DNA from: Euclidia mi
Taxonomy: Eukaryota > Arthropoda > Insecta > Lepidoptera > Erebidae
NCBI GenBank assembly: GCA_944739405.2
Contig: OX123182.2
Coordinates: forward strand, 22,331,326 to 22,395,325
Length of the DNA stretch: 64,000 nucleotides
Direction: 5' to 3'
Of the stretch, positions 10,690-22,960 are shown in pieces; within the stretch, counting starts at the first letter, position 1; every line of letters begins with the position of its first letter. The notes beneath the pieces are model-generated. The model was not told the origin of the DNA. It saw only the letters and a program-made list of their open reading frames with translations, and searched no databases. Position numbers and translations under genes: made by a program.

Positions 10690-11330
10690 CTACGCCAACC
10701 TGGGATTGAACCAATTATCCAAAATTCTCCTGAACAACTTTGAGACGGACCTCTTGAAGTTGTTCAGGTGTGCGTCTATCTCGAGTAAATCTTGGAGTTG
10801 GTTGAGTTTAGAAACAAATTCGAGAAGGAGGCTTGCAGAAGAAAACGGTTCGGCTGGGCTACATTTCGGAAACTCCGTCATGTCTTTTCGTCACCCTTAG
10901 CGCAAAGCCTTCAGTTAAAAGTCGTCAACAAGTGCGTCTTACCCGTTAGGACTTACGAAACTTGGATACTGAAGGTGCGACTAGTCCACCAATTTAGGGT
11001 CGCTCACCGAGCAATGGAAGGGGCTATGCTTGGAGTTTTTCCGAAGGATCGAATTCGTAGTGATCCAACAGAGAACCGAGGTATTCGACATAGCTCAAAA
11101 AATTAGCAAACTGAAGTGGCAGTGGACTCATCACAATCGACGCAGAACCGATAAACCTTGGAGTAGACGTGTTCTAAATTACAGACCGACAGTACCTTTG
11201 GCAAACGTAGTGTAGGCTAAGTGAATTGATATACGCAAAGTGGCTGGCAGCGGCTGGACACGAAAAGCCGCAAATCGGCTCAGTGGTGTGCCATTGTAAA
11301 GGCCTATATCCAGCAGTGGACGTAACTTTT
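10690..11330 (+). pseudogene. RTE-type LINE RT, C-terminal fragment
   Basis: Broken frames encode the C-terminal end of an RTE-like reverse transcriptase. Recognisable pieces are FGWATFRKLRHVFSS, RAMEGAMLGVF, then AQKISKLKWQWTHH in a shifted frame, ending at about 11310 with the typical KAYIQQWT tail. Several frameshifts and stops make it dead. The same C-terminal tail occurs on the minus strand at 20520-20815 and on the plus strand near 22600-22720. Confidence 0.72.
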
Positions 11331-12439
11331 AAAGTTCTCCGTGAAAATTGAGATCTGCAGTGTCTGTATCGGGATAGCTTACCTTGAACTGAAACCGACC
11401 GAAGAGTTCTTTCTAAGGTCATACAGTTATGATAGAGGCCGCATACGACGATATATCGAAAGGAGGAGGTATACATTGCACCAGCAACACACATTTTAGT
11501 GTGTAGGGCAGCCAGAGTAGGGCAATAGCGTTGCGAATCTTGTTTTGAAACACATTATTATCAGCAGAAACCATAGGGTGAAAATGCTAGTCACCTTCCC
11601 ACAAGAGATGTTCTGCATGAGGAGGAACTTGCTACTAGTAAAATCCCCAATGGAAGTGGAACTTGAACTGGAAGTGCCTTGGCCATTACTGATAAATAAG
11701 CAAATATAGTCTCAATGATCAACAGATTTACTACGGAATTCAATATTCGATCTATAGATAGATCTGTAGATTTTAAATTCGTTTTTGACATAAGCTCCAT
11801 ACAAAATATGTCAAACACGAATCTCGAATCTCAAAATCCATGTATGGATCGAATATTGAAAATGGCCGTTAATAGCGCAAGGGATCTCTGACTTGTAAGA
11901 AGCGCCCTAAATATAATTTTTAGTCTGGGAGGAGATGCATCATGATGATGTTTGCTCTTCACCCTATTGAGTAAATAGCGAGATATGGGCTTTCCAATTG
12001 GAATCGCAAGATACGTTCACTGCACTAGAAATCTCGGCAAATGTTGATGAGGACTTGAGAGGCATGCTTAGTCAAAGCTGCACGCTAACAAGGTATAAGT
12101 CACATTCGGTAGAGGCGACCTGATAGGGAATGTAAACCGTTGTGACTTCCACGGGAAACATCAGATACAGACATAAAAGAAACATCAGATATAAAAGGAT
12201 CTGGAGCTAGGTGACAAGACTCGTCTCATACAAGAAAAGATTGAGCAAAATCGAAAGTCGATGTTTTTTCGACGATACTTAGTCAGCTGATAAAGCTGAC
12301 TACCAAATATCGAATAATGTCTACCCACTAAACACTAGCTACCCTAAAGCCACACTTAATCGGCACTAAATAGAAGATAGGGATATTTTTTAAAGAAGAA
12401 GTAGATGTAAACGAAGTGGGGGCGCCTTTCCTCCTAAAT
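11331..12439. other. Interior of hAT element, unrecognised
   Basis: I see no intact gene. The sequence may be further degraded LINE material, but no motif is clear enough to assign. Confidence 0.35.
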
Positions 12440-12780
12440 TGTTCCAATGATAACTTCCATCCTTTGTTTTTTGTGGACTACGAAACAGCTTTTGACAACA
12501 TTGAAACCTGAGCTGTTCTGCAGTCTTTGCAGCGCTGCTATGTGTATTGACAATACGTGAAAATGTTGCGAGGTCTCTACCAAATGGCAGCGATGTCTGT
12601 TCGAGCTCTGTACCACCAAACGCTGCGAGGTGTAATTTAGAGTGACATTATTTCCCCGAAACTCTTTACTAACGTGCTGAAGGGCGTCATCAATATGGTA
12701 CAATAAGATGGAGTGGACGTCAATGTCACTGGTCGGCTATGCAAAACCGCAAAATCGCTGCCTAGACTTGCAGATATTGC
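12440..12780 (+). pseudogene. RTE-type LINE RT, palm-domain fragment
   Basis: The plus strand reads FFVDYETAFDNIET, which is the FxDYxKAFD RT motif. It is followed by LFTNVLKGVINM and DGVDVNVTGR, the region leading to the catalytic FADD, which is decayed here. Stops interrupt it. In an intact element this part lies upstream of the C-terminal fragment found at 10690-11330. Here the order is reversed, so they are separate insertions or the product of a rearrangement. It runs out at the hAT right end. Confidence 0.65.
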
Positions 12781-12868
12781 TTCCTAATTAATACCAAAAG
12801 TATCTTTACTTAATTTTGCTATCTTGCGGCCCTTGCCTGCCAAAAGGTTGACAACCGCTGCTGTAGAG

Positions 12869-13214
12869 AATAAAAAAAAACAATAAGAACCGATTGTTAG
12901 GCGATACGAAGTTCGCCGGATCTGCTAGTATTGATATAAGTATCACTTTTCTCCGTCGTTTCGAGCGGCTTGCAACAGTTGTGGTCGGAGTGGGTCTATA
13001 AAAATAGGTTGATTTTTCTGTGCTTAGTGCTGGGTGTTTAATCCCCACGCAGGAAAACACCTTGCGTGATGAACAAATTGTTATCTCGAGTATATATTAT
13101 GTAGTTTTGTGTTCATTGGTTGAATATTTGTGTTTCAAAGATAGGTAATTATATTCGATATATTTCTCTTGGCATTTTCACAAAAGAAAATAGCGCTAGA
13201 TTATTGAAAGTAAT
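12869..13214. other. Non-coding, no gene
   Basis: No domain or repeat boundary is recognised. The small open frames are not supported. Confidence 0.35.
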
Positions 13215-13391
13215 ATTACAGTTTATTTATTTATTTTTTATTTATTTATTAGTTACAACTGCTCAGAACACTTACAGTCACCCAACGCGTGTACTGAGCC
13301 AATAAAATACATAAAATACAAAAAAATAAAGTTCACATACAAAAAAAATATAAAAACATAAAAAGTAGAAACAAGTGATAGTACCCACGTT

Positions 13392-14390
13392 TCACCTCAA
13401 AGTGTCATTGTGTGACAGCAAATTTATTACTACATTCAACATTAATGCAAACTGTGAACAAAATATGTCAATGTTTGGGTATTGAGCAACCAGAGTGTTA
13501 AGCATTGTGAGTGCATGACATTTGGGTGCATATTGGGCTGTATATGTCCGTACTTGAGGTGTAGCAAACAGACGGCGCGAGCGCAGTCTCGTATACTGGT
13601 CCGGCACCGATAAAGAACAACGCGACAGCGTGGCCGCATAGTCAACTTTATTATTAAGTAAGCAATAGTAGTGGAAAATAAGCGCACACTTACGCCTTAA
13701 TGCAAGCGTATTAAGCCCCACCATGCCAGACACAAAAAGTGATGGATATAAGTAAGGATAATATCCATAAAGCTTTTTATAAAGATATCGGCAGAATTTT
13801 CGCTGAACGCGCTCTATCATCGTACGATATTTATCCTCGTGCGGATCCCAGATTATGGAGTTGAATTCCAAAATACTCCGAACAAAGGAATTATATAATA
13901 GAACTATAGCTCCTCTGCTTTGCAACGGAGTCGCTTGTCTCATCACAAAACCTAGTGATTTGAAACTTTTACTACACAGTGCCGTGATGTGTGTATTAAA
14001 AGTAAGACTAGTGTCTAAAATCAAGCCTAGATCACGTATCTGCGTGACTCGTTCCAGCGGGACACCAGATATATTGTAGTTGTGACGGTAAGCAGAGAGC
14101 GAACGAGTAAAACATATTGTTTTGCATTTAGATGCATTGAAGTCTAAGTGGTTGCAGGCCCCCCAGGCTACTACACTATTGATGTCCCGCTGCAGGGCGT
14201 CACAGTCTCTTTGCGAGTCTATACCCAAGAACAACTTCAAATCGTCAGCAAACAAGAGACACTGTGCTGTGCTAACAACATTTGGCAAGTCGTTAATCAT
14301 AATCAAAAAGAAAGAGACCAGAGCGAGTGTCATATGAGCTAGACTGGTAGTTACCTAGCTGAACATATTGTGTACGGTGCTTAAAATAAC
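13392..14390 (-). pseudogene. LINE A ORF2: RT C-terminal half
   Basis: The 313-codon frame (13392-14333) carries the catalytic LFADDLKLF near residue 30, then a thumb region with TQIRDLGLILDTSLTF, LLYNSFVRSILEFNSIIWDP and IERVQRKFCRYLY. Coding similarity continues upstream on the minus strand to about 14390 (KHRTQYVQLGN) in a shifted frame, just before the DNA-element insertion. It would act in target-primed reverse transcription. The frameshift near 14340 and the insertion inactivate it. Confidence 0.87.
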
Positions 14391-14399
14391 AACAAAATA

Positions 14400-15369
14400 A
14401 AGGAGGATGGGCAGATTGGGACCACCCTCCAATAGCAATAAGATTTATGTCATTGGATAGGTCTTTTTAATAGAAACAACTTTTATTAAAACGGCTTTGT
14501 TGTCACAGTTGTCCGTTCCAAGATATATGACATACAAGTTTCGATAAAAATATGTTGAAAAAAGCGTTTTTTTATAGTGCTTAGTACTTTTATTTTATTA
14601 TTATGCTTTACTTTGCAAACTGACTAATCTTCGCGTCTGCCCAAGCGGTTGGTACGGTGCGGGGTGTAACTTTTAGGAAACTAAAGGGTTATCAATACTA
14701 ATATTATTATTGCGCGAGTGTGTTTGTTTGTCCGCCCTTCACGTCGCAGCAAAGCAATATTATGTAATTATTTTTTGTGAGTAGTTAGTTGAAAGATAAA
14801 GATAAGATAAAGATAAAAATATTAAAGATATAAATCTAAGCTCTTTTCAAACGTCATAATACTAAATTATATACTTATGTCCCAACTCTATGCTTTGTAC
14901 GTGTACAGTCCTGTAGAAAATGCGGCCAAATAATGCTTAGATCGATGTCGTAGAAAGAAACGAGTAATACGGAAACACAATAATTCACGCACAATAGCAA
15001 GGAACGACTGAGATGTGACGTTAACTTTTTTACCTGCTTTGCCCCAAGCGCACGGCAGCGTCAGCGCAGCTCCAAGTAACCGGTTTGGAGGGGAGGGGGG
15101 CACTCCACACTGTTCCTAAGCGCTTGGGCAAGCACGAGGATAAGTCAGTTTGTAAAATAAAGCATTATATAGTACTAAGCACTATAATAAACGCTTTTAT
15201 CAACATATTTTTATCGAAACTTGCATGTCATATATCTTGGAACGGACAACTGTGACAGCAAAAGTATCATAAAAAAGTTGTTTCTATTAAAAATGCCTAT
15301 CCAATGACATACACCTTATTGCTATTGGAGGGTGGTCCCAGGTCCCATACATTTTTGCCCATTGTCCTT
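14400..15369. mobile_element. 970-bp DNA transposon with ~255-bp terminal inverted repeats
   Basis: The left arm (14400 to about 14655) and right arm (about 15113 to 15369) are long inverted repeats. Both ends begin aagga and contain gggaccaccctccaatagc or its complement. A TA dinucleotide flanks each side (14398-14399 and 15370-15371), suggesting a Tc1/mariner-like duplication. The element sits inside the LINE A RT: NLLK is on one side and KHRTQYV on the other. The centre has no transposase, so it is non-autonomous. The arms differ at scattered bases, so it is not very recent. Confidence 0.87.
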
Positions 15370-16186
15370 TAGCAAATTTGGGGTAAATCCCATGGCTGCG
15401 AATTTCTGTAAAAGTACGTCAGTATGGACACGGTCAAATGCTTTTTTGAAATCGAAATAAGCAGCGTCGACTTGTCTACAATAGTCCATTTTAGTAGTAC
15501 AATAGTCGACAAAGTTAATTAAATTGGTAGTAGTAGATTTACCAGCTCTGAACCCATGCTGACACTCGCTAAGTTGTTGTTTAATCTGTTTTGTTAACTG
15601 ACTGTTTAATATAAATTCGAAAACCTTACCAAATGCTGAGAGCACAGCAATGGGCCTATGGTTCGTTACTTGTGACCTGGAGCCAGCCTTGGGTACAGGC
15701 GTTACTCTAGACACTTTTCACAAGGCAGGATATGTGGCATTTCTTAAAGCTAGATTAAAAATATGTAAGAGAGGCACCTCCACAACACCTACACAGTCTT
15801 TAATAATATATGCAGGTACACCATCTGGCCCAATTTCAGAACTAGCCTTCAATCGTTTTACTACCTCCAATAAATTAGATCGACTTATGCTTTCGATGTT
15901 AATGCGCGAAGAATACAGTTCTATCGATATTAGTATGGTCTGTCGACGGTTCTGTCAAAAAAGCAGTTTTAAAATGCTCCGCAAAGGCGTCTACAGCATC
16001 TGAACCCGAGACTATGCGACCATCATACTCAAATTCACAACTGTTTTGTTGCGAAGAACGCTGTGCTTTCACATAATTCCAAAAATATTTGGGATCATTT
16101 CTTATATTTTTCTCAGCGCTATCTATAAAGCTAGTATAGGCTAACTTTATTAGCTCTTTCGTACGTTGTTTATAAAAATTAAACAT
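15370..16186 (-). pseudogene. LINE A ORF2: linker and RT N-terminal half
   Basis: The frame at 15899-16186 is the linker after the endonuclease (YFWNYVKAQR). The frame at 15322-15714 has RPIAVLSAFGKVFE, ECQHGFRAGKSTTTNL and AYFDFKKAFDRVHTDVL, the finger and first palm motifs. It then runs into the inverted-repeat element, so its last residues are foreign. Frameshifts separate the pieces. Confidence 0.87.
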
Positions 16187-16193
16187 GACAAGA

Positions 16194-17174
16194 TTAAATT
16201 CTAGAATGTAACTCTTTGTACTTTTTTAAGTGGAAGTACTTATTTTTAATATTTTGTATTATTTCTGGCGTATACCATGTAGGATACACATACTTTTTAG
16301 TATAGCCAATTAATTCTAGTTTAATTGGGACATTGGCATTAAGAAATGTTTCTGCTGAGAATAAAAAAATATCTAATGCATCATTGACGCTCGTACATTT
16401 CGGCACTTCTGACCAAGTTAACGATTCAAAGCTGTTATACAGTCCCTTGAAGTCCGCTTTTCGAAAATTCCACCGTCGTGAGTATGGGTGTTGCGGTGTC
16501 GGGTAGCACGGTGGCGGCGGCCGAGCCTGCGCAGCGACCGCGCGCTCAACACACAGCTCGACACCGAGCGGCGGGCGATGCGCGTCGGCCGCCACCAACG
16601 GCTCGACGTCGCCAACGACACACACATACTTATTACCTAGGCTACTCAATACCAGATCCAACATATTGCCATAACTATTTAATATTGTATTATGTTGGAT
16701 CAATTTACAAAATGACAATAGATAAGTATAATACAAATGAACACTTTGACTACTAGACTTTAAATTGAAGTCACCTAGTACAAGGACATCTAATTTTCTG
16801 TACTTTGATATTATATTTTCAATAATGGTGAATGTATTGACATAAAATTCATCTTTAGAATTGGGTGTAATGTACACTACACAAATAATTAATACTTGCT
16901 TATGTTTTAAAGTAACAATAGCGGCCACCAATTCTATATCACAATTGTAACCGTCAATGTCAAAAATCTGTTGCACGGAATATTTTGACTGTACTGCCAA
17001 TAACACTCCTCCCCAACCAACATCGTTAACACGATCACGGCGGATCACAGTATACCCTGGAGGAAATACTTCCGCGTCAAGTATACTACTAACTAAAAAT
17101 GTCTCCGTTAACGCATACATATTGGCACATTCACTTAGTACAAATAATTTAAACGTTTCTAATTTAGAGCGCAA
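16194..17174 (-). pseudogene. LINE A ORF2: AP-type endonuclease domain
   Basis: The 326-codon frame matches a LINE apurinic-like endonuclease that nicks target DNA. It has ALTETFL (catalytic ET) near residue 22, YTVIRRDR, GGVLLAV, then VLVLGDFNL, which holds the catalytic GDFN near residue 137. A GC-rich, Ala/Arg/Pro-rich patch at 16470-16640 differs in composition from the AT-rich flanks. The frame is open here but the rest of ORF2 is not. Confidence 0.85.
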
Positions 17175-17207
17175 TCCTCAAACATTTTGGTAAAACAACA
17201 TTAACGC

Positions 17208-17651
17208 TTAAGCTTGGGTGGTTTGCCTATCTTGCCTACGAAATCCATTCCGCCAAGGTTTCAGACATATATCCTCGGACCACTTATCTGGAGACATATA
17301 CTTTTCCAAATACTTTGCTGGAACACATAATTTAAAGGACGCATAATCACCTCGCGATTTTAATGCTTCGGCGGTACAATGCACATTCGGACAAATTGTA
17401 TTTAAATGTTCTATCACCTGATCGACTGACGTACCTACTTTTAAATAATACAAATGTAGGTAAGCCTTACGTTCAGCTGTCGACAGCGAAGTGGGAGTCA
17501 GCGCGGCGGTACCACGAGTCACATTCTCACTCATTCGCCTAGCGGGACGGCAACGAACTTCGGTCCAGTCGGTCTCATTTCCTTCCTGACAGCTCACGCG
17601 CGACTCGATCGCCGCGGGTTTGTCGCTGGCAGACTGTTTCGGCGGTGACAC
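17208..17651 (-). pseudogene. LINE A ORF1, C-terminal end
   Basis: This 147-codon frame lies just 5' of the endonuclease on the same strand. The C-terminal half (KAYLHLYYLKVGTSVDQVIEHL, then YASFKLCVP and a PWRNGFRR end) resembles the RRM-like C-terminus of LINE ORF1 RNA-binding proteins. The N-terminal part is missing, consistent with 5' truncation near 17698. Confidence 0.65.
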
Positions 17652-17698
17652 GTGATCCGTAGTAGGGGACGAACTTGTTGTTGCGACCGGAGCTATAT

Positions 17699-18639
17699 TT
17701 GACCTTCAGTTATATTTACCAATAGCTTTCGGACAGTGGATGAATATAAGAAATTGCGTCTCATAAATATAAATTTGATCACTCGTGACATTCGATCTCT
17801 ATATACGTAGAAATAATGGTTCCTTGGCCTTGGTTGTCCTACATGAACGACTAAGTTGACAGAATACTATGCAAACACACTGGCAGAATTTAGCATCCTT
17901 ATTTGTGGTTCACTTTCAGCACTTGGTCATTAAAACTAGTCACATAGCATAGGATACTAATATTTAAGTAACGGGTCTTACTTAATGATACAATATAATA
18001 ATATATGCGTGTGATTCAGATTTAAGCGAATATATTTTTATGACATTCTTTATCGGTAAAGCTAAGGTATACCCTATTACGTGGGACCTAAAAATTTATG
18101 CCGAAATGTGGGTGTAATATTACACCTCTGCCTACTACTTCGGGGATACTGGCGTATGTCTATAAAAATTATATTGGTAAAGAAAGACACCTCAAACATT
18201 ATTTTACATTTAAATACTCTAAAATCGCGAATATTAATTAATAAAAGGTGGAAAATTTACGAGCGAAATTTGAAATGTCGAAACGCAACGCTATTGTCTA
18301 GACCCCAAAGTGATGTCACGGTTCGCAGAGGATTTGTCAAAAAATACATAACAGTACCAGAAGTTTGACAGAGATGTCAAAACATTTGACAGAGTTTATA
18401 GTTATAAACGTTAAGAACGCTGACGTAACCACAAAGCGCGCTAAAATGGGGTGTTTAAACCAGCGTTATATCATTGCAATTTTCAACATTTAATTTAAAA
18501 TAAATGTTGACTTCTCCACGACTACTTAATATTTTTGTTTACGGTATCATATTAACATCAATAAACGATAGCAACAATAAAAAACTATCATGCATATACC
18601 CTATTGTTTGATAACAAAAAAAACCATAACCATGTCTGG
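17699..18639. other. Mostly non-coding, one SINE body fragment
   Basis: A SINE 3' body fragment lies on the plus strand at about 18065-18165 (ccctattacgtgggacc, cacctctgcctac, cttcggggata). The rest shows no gene. The open frame 18081-18368 runs across this repeat and is not supported. Confidence 0.5.
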
Positions 18640-18900
18640 TCTAAACATACAGCATTTCGCAGTCTACAGCTGGACGTTGGACGGCATCTCCTAATGTTTG
18701 TCACAATGAGTCAATAAGAACAATGCCCTGCTATACCACGCTGACGAAGATGGCTGGTATAGGGCCTGGTGTAAAATATTCCGTTAATTCCGCAAGCTAC
18801 TGCTTGCTTCGTGTATTTTCCTTATTCGCCACTTATGCCTTCCACGAAACGAAATGCGGTAGTGACAATTTGTATTCTTAATCCGTCATCACACCCCGGA
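18640..18900 (-). repeat. Retroposon tail, copy of 21977-22234 family
   Basis: The segment shares with 21977-22234 the order of a cag...gctggac start, ctataccacgctg, ggtatagggc, and a ttcttaatccgtca(t/c)cacac end. I take it as a degenerate copy of the same family. Orientation is inferred from the (GAT)n tail at the second copy. Confidence 0.5.
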
Positions 18901-20519
18901 CAACTTTAAAAGTTGGTGTACCTCATGCTGAAACGTCAGGGCAGATTAAATTATATGAAATATAACATTTTAATATACTTAAACCTACAATTAGTGATTT
19001 GTGTACAACCAACCATTTATTGATGATTTAAATAGTTTGAAAGAATTAGCATGCTGTTGTTTGTCAGTTGGAAAATTATCATCCGACAACTGTTCTAAGT
19101 TTAGCTTTGAAGTTAGGGCTTGTAGCCTTCCCTGGGATGAGGTTTGCTTTAGACATGGCGTCATGAGAGGAAAACCGGATAGCTCCCGTGCCCACTCTTC
19201 TTCTCGTAGGGACGGTGTCGGAGATCCAAATTACACTTCGTAACAAAAATATTTAGCTAAGTGCATTACGATATTAGCATGCGTGTCAACACGTATCAAA
19301 CATCGATTATTCGTAGTCAATCAGTCAATCAGGTCACGCGACTCCATCTTAAAACGATTACCCACTTTATAAAAACCATACTTTAGCTTTTCCATTTTCG
19401 TTCCATTAGACCATTAAGGCTACACTACACTGGCGAATGTCCAAATGCAATAACATAAACAGTCGGTCGCTCGCCGATATCTGAAGATTTGTGTTAAAAG
19501 CTGTAACACTCACAGGTTAATGTGTAAATAGTTGTGGACGTGGCTTCGACACATGGGTAAGAACCTCGAGAGGAAAAAAGAAAGAAAACAAATCGGCCTT
19601 ATATTAAAGCTTAGGTTAAGTTAGGACATTAATTAATCAAAATTTGGTTCAGTGTTTTTGATACGCAACAAACAGTTACACAGAAAGAGTTGCTTTTACT
19701 TATAAATAGAATTACCTAAGTGATAATTTAAGATTCGACTTTTTAGCATTGAATCGTTTTTCAAAAACTAGAACCTCAATGTTATGTATGCTTCAGTCCT
19801 GATTTACCTTCGTTTTCTCGTTACGTTACGTAATAGTTATCATCTTAAACATACGGTGTTCCTTAGCTACACCTAACTGAAACATAAAAGTGAAAAGAGA
19901 ACGAAACAACAAAAATATCGACTTCCAGCCAAATTACGCTAACCATAATTTACCTCAACAAATATATCAACAAAATCCATTCTCAAAGATTTGAAATAAA
20001 TAACATCTAAAAAAACATATCGGTCAAGCAATTACGTAAACATATCACGAAGAATAAAACACGAAAAATTGAAGAAAAGGTAATAACTTTTTGTCGCAAG
20101 TACTTTGTTGTTATTAAATGTGTCCCAGATAAGCTCACTCATTATTCGCTCGTCTAATATCGTTATAGAAAGACAAAATGGGAAAATATATTAAGAAAAT
20201 CCAGTGGTGAGGATTTTCTGTGGTGTTTTATGAGTTATAAAGACAAATGTCATACATTATTCTGTGGGTTTACGTCACGGTAAAAGCTTTTGTTGGGTTT
20301 TTTAAGGCGCCGTGCCTTTTTTGGGAGTGTTATATGATTATTGTCAGGCACTCACCGCTCCTTTTTGTTTTACAAGGTTTTAAGTTTTATGTTTAAAAAT
20401 TGATGTGCTTCCAGAAACTGCCTTTGAGTCTGGTCTCGTTATCTGCTGTTTTTCAGACATGTTTGTTACTGACTTTGACTTAATTTGCTTTGTTTGTTAG
20501 TTACCTTTATCATAACACC
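18901..20519. other. AT-rich non-coding stretch
   Basis: I see no conserved domain, splice pattern or repeat boundary. Short frames such as 19001-19243 show no motif. Confidence 0.4.
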
Positions 20520-20815
20520 CATAGTTATCATCATCATTGGCCTCTGCTGGATATAGGGCTCTCCAATGGCACGCCATTTAGCCAGATTTTCGGCTTTTCG
20601 TGTCCAGCCGCTGCCATTCACTTTGCAAATATCGTCACTCAACCTAAGAATAGCTATGCGTTTCTCAAAAATATGATATTCATAGTTGCAAGCTTGGAGA
20701 GTTGCTTTGCTTGATACTTGATCTAGTTGGTGTCTGAGCAGCTCTTCAACTATAAACAACATTTTAGGAGTATGCTGAAAGAATTGGTGAAAGAAAGGGC
20801 CGCTTATCATGTTTG
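20520..20815 (-). pseudogene. RTE-type LINE C-terminal tail
   Basis: On the minus strand the sequence reads RLSDDICKVNGSGWTRKAE, then KWRAIGEPYIQQRP and an (ATG)n-like end, which is the usual C-terminus and tail of RTE-type elements. It is the same protein end as at 11180-11330. Only the last ~60 codons are recognisable. Confidence 0.65.
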
Positions 20816-21159
20816 CGTCATCTATCTATAAGTTAAGTTTAACTGGAAGGCGATGAAGCAATCGGTGCTCTCACTCTTATTGCACGCCATGCAATATTAA
20901 AAAATTCTTGCCCTATGATTAGATCAGCAGACATAAAAAGGATTCACTAATATTTCTAGATCGCACTAAGTATTATTCTAAGGGGTTATTAAACTCACAG
21001 CTCTTAACGAAATGCGAGACTGTCCCTTAAACCACTGTGCCTAGTTTTATTACAGTCATGTCGAAAAGTAAATCATCACCAATCTAACAATTATAGGTCG
21101 CAGAGAAGTTGCCTCCCTTTTAATCGATCTTTTATTATTTATTACATAAAGATTCACGC

Positions 21160-21410
21160 CTATTTCCCCGAAAGGGTAGGTAGAGAATGATGTAATATAA
21201 CAGTCACATGCCGCCATATTATGAATTTTAGGTCCCACGTAATAGGGAGGAGCTTATTGCCGTTCAGGCACTTTGCCAGACTCCGTGCTGCTACATACAA
21301 TTCGGAAAAACTCAGTAACACTTTAGTCCGACCCGGGAATCGAACCCAAAACTTGATCCGGTCAGCATTCCCTTAAGTTATTCACTGGACTACGGAGGCA
21401 GTCTCAGTAA
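21160..21410 (-). repeat. tRNA-derived SINE, minus strand
   Basis: On the minus strand from about 21405 there is an A box (tagtccagtga) and a B box (gggttcgattccc). A body follows that ends in ccctattacgtgggacc and cctaccctttcggggaaata. The same body occurs at 18065, 21840-21970 and 53880-54015. It shows moderate decay. Confidence 0.72.
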
Positions 21411-21839
21411 TCGATCTCATTGAACGCTATTCCGTTTGGTGATTTCTACCCATTTGAATACTCCAACGTCTTTATTCTAATTATTCGTCGATAAAGACGC
21501 TTTTCACGAGTGTCACTAAGATTGATTACTGATGGTACCTTTGTCGGTATTGAGATAAATGGCTATTGATACAGAACAGTATTGCAAATTCTAAAAAAAA
21601 ATCTCTCTATATTCACGTCGAATACTTCCTTAAGCCATTCTGTTCTTGAAATTACGAAAAAAAGTAATCTATCATCTGATTAAATCAGTAAAATAATTTG
21701 TATTATAAGTGTAAAATTAAATAAAGACAGGTGAATAAATTTATAATTTTAATAAAACCAACCAACTTCTTTTCTGTATATTTAAATCACTTTCATATAA
21801 ACTCAAAATACAATAATTATCTTTATTTCTCCCTACTTA

Positions 21840-22365
21840 CCATAACATACCATAACTTCACGCCTTTATCCCCGAAGGGGTAGGTAGAGCTGCATTAAAT
21901 ACCCACACTTCTCCCGTTATGTTCCGGTCCCAATGTAATAGGGTGCAAGCCTGTTGCCATCTACTGGGCACATTATTATCATCATCATCATCAGCCTTTA
22001 ACAGTCCACCGCTGGACTAGGCCTCTCCTATGAAAGGAGGAATTGGCCTACTATACCACGCTGGCCAAACGGGTTGGTATAGGGTTTGTATCAAGTTTTC
22101 CTTCTCTTACAGCAGCAATGTAAGAGAAGGAAACCTTCTCTGCATAATATACTCCCTCTGTCGGCTCTTACGACACCTATGGGATGATATGGGGTGGTGA
22201 CATTCCGTATTCTTAATCCGTCACCACACGGATTGCATATTATTAAGCGAGCGATAATTAACATTTTTTAATACATAAATAATTTCGAAAAGTTAGAGGT
22301 GTGTGCCCGAGTACCTGGGGATCGAACCCAAGATCATAAAACCGTTACGTACTCCACTGGGCTTT
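21840..22365 (-). repeat. tRNA-derived SINE split by another retroposon
   Basis: The tRNA-like head is at 22300-22365 (minus strand, B box gggttcgatcccc). The body runs to the aatattatgc edge at about 22244, is interrupted, and resumes at 21970 with gtgcccagtagatggcaac, down to about 21840. The same order occurs unbroken at 53754-54020, which shows the split is an insertion. Confidence 0.75.
21970..22244 (-). mobile_element. LINE-tail retroposon inserted into the SINE
   Basis: The insert carries a (TCATCA)n run at about 21979-21992, which is the 3' tail on the minus strand. Near-identical ends cattatta (21970) and catattatta (22235) look like target-site duplications. It includes a 14-bp hairpin (arms 22097-22110 and 22120-22133). 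It shares its layout with 18640-18900. Confidence 0.65.
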
Positions 22366-22569
22366 TTTTCTCCTACTTTAGGGGAAGAAACACCTAAGCG
22401 TGCAACCCTGATAGATGGGAAAACCGATTTGCTCCTTCCCTATCACCTGTGGACTATCGAAAATATTGCGAGTAATGGGAACTGTGTCTTATCTCGATTT
22501 GATTGCTGTGGAGAAGGAAGAAAAATATCGGTGCTTTTTCTGTACATTTTCAGAATGTATTGTAAGTAG

Positions 22570-22735
22570 TAGTCTTACCTGTTATACTTTGGATGATTGT
22601 ATGCGTGATTGGCTGGAGTAAACTTTTACGACGATATACGCAAGTGGCTATCAGCATTTATTGGGATCAGTGGCGTGCCATTGGAGAGGCCTATATTAAT
22701 AAAAAGACTATAACAGGCAGATGATGATAATGATA
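22570..22735 (+). pseudogene. RTE-type LINE C-terminal tail
   Basis: The plus strand reads DDIRKWLSAFIG and, in a shifted frame, WRAIGEAYIN, followed by a gatgatgataatgat tail. This is the same RTE protein end as at 11180-11330 and 20520-20815. Confidence 0.6.
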
Positions 22736-22960
22736 TACCTTCTACAAGTACGTAAGGAGGATAGCAGTCTGATAATTAAGTAAAGGAGATGATAATATAC
22801 TATCGTATGTTGCCAAAACGTCACAAATTCAAGCAATGTGATAAAAAGAGATACCTAGATTGAAAAAAAATATGTTTAATAAATTACTCCATGCGCATGT
22901 CCCTGTAGTACAACTCTACGGCTGGACATATCACTCTCATTTCAGAGTTCATCCCAGGCT

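Larger units (their letters stand above)
10198..12860. mobile_element. hAT-type element, non-autonomous, filled with LINE fragments
   Basis: The left end starts cagtggtcggcaac and the right end, read inversely, starts cagcggttgtcaacc. These are imperfect hAT-like terminal inverted repeats. They are flanked by 8-bp sequences ctatagag (10190-10197) and ctgtagag (12861-12868) that differ at one base, which fits a hAT target-site duplication. I see no hAT transposase inside. The interior holds RTE-type RT fragments and a large palindrome. Confidence 0.78.
13215..17698 (-). mobile_element. Non-LTR retrotransposon A (Jockey/CR1 superfamily), minus strand
   Basis: Read on the minus strand, the element has an ORF1 end, an endonuclease, a reverse transcriptase in two parts, a 3' UTR and an (AAATA)-rich tail at about 13217-13250. 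The 5' end is probably truncated near 17698. A 970-bp DNA element at 14400-15369 splits the RT. Several indels and stops break ORF2. The exact clade is uncertain: the motifs FADDLKLF and RNLG/RDLG fit Jockey/CR1-type elements. Confidence 0.87.

Noticed and set aside
16478..16756. Ala/Arg-rich plus-strand frame
   Set aside because: It is opposite the LINE A endonuclease, whose minus-strand reading has clear motifs.
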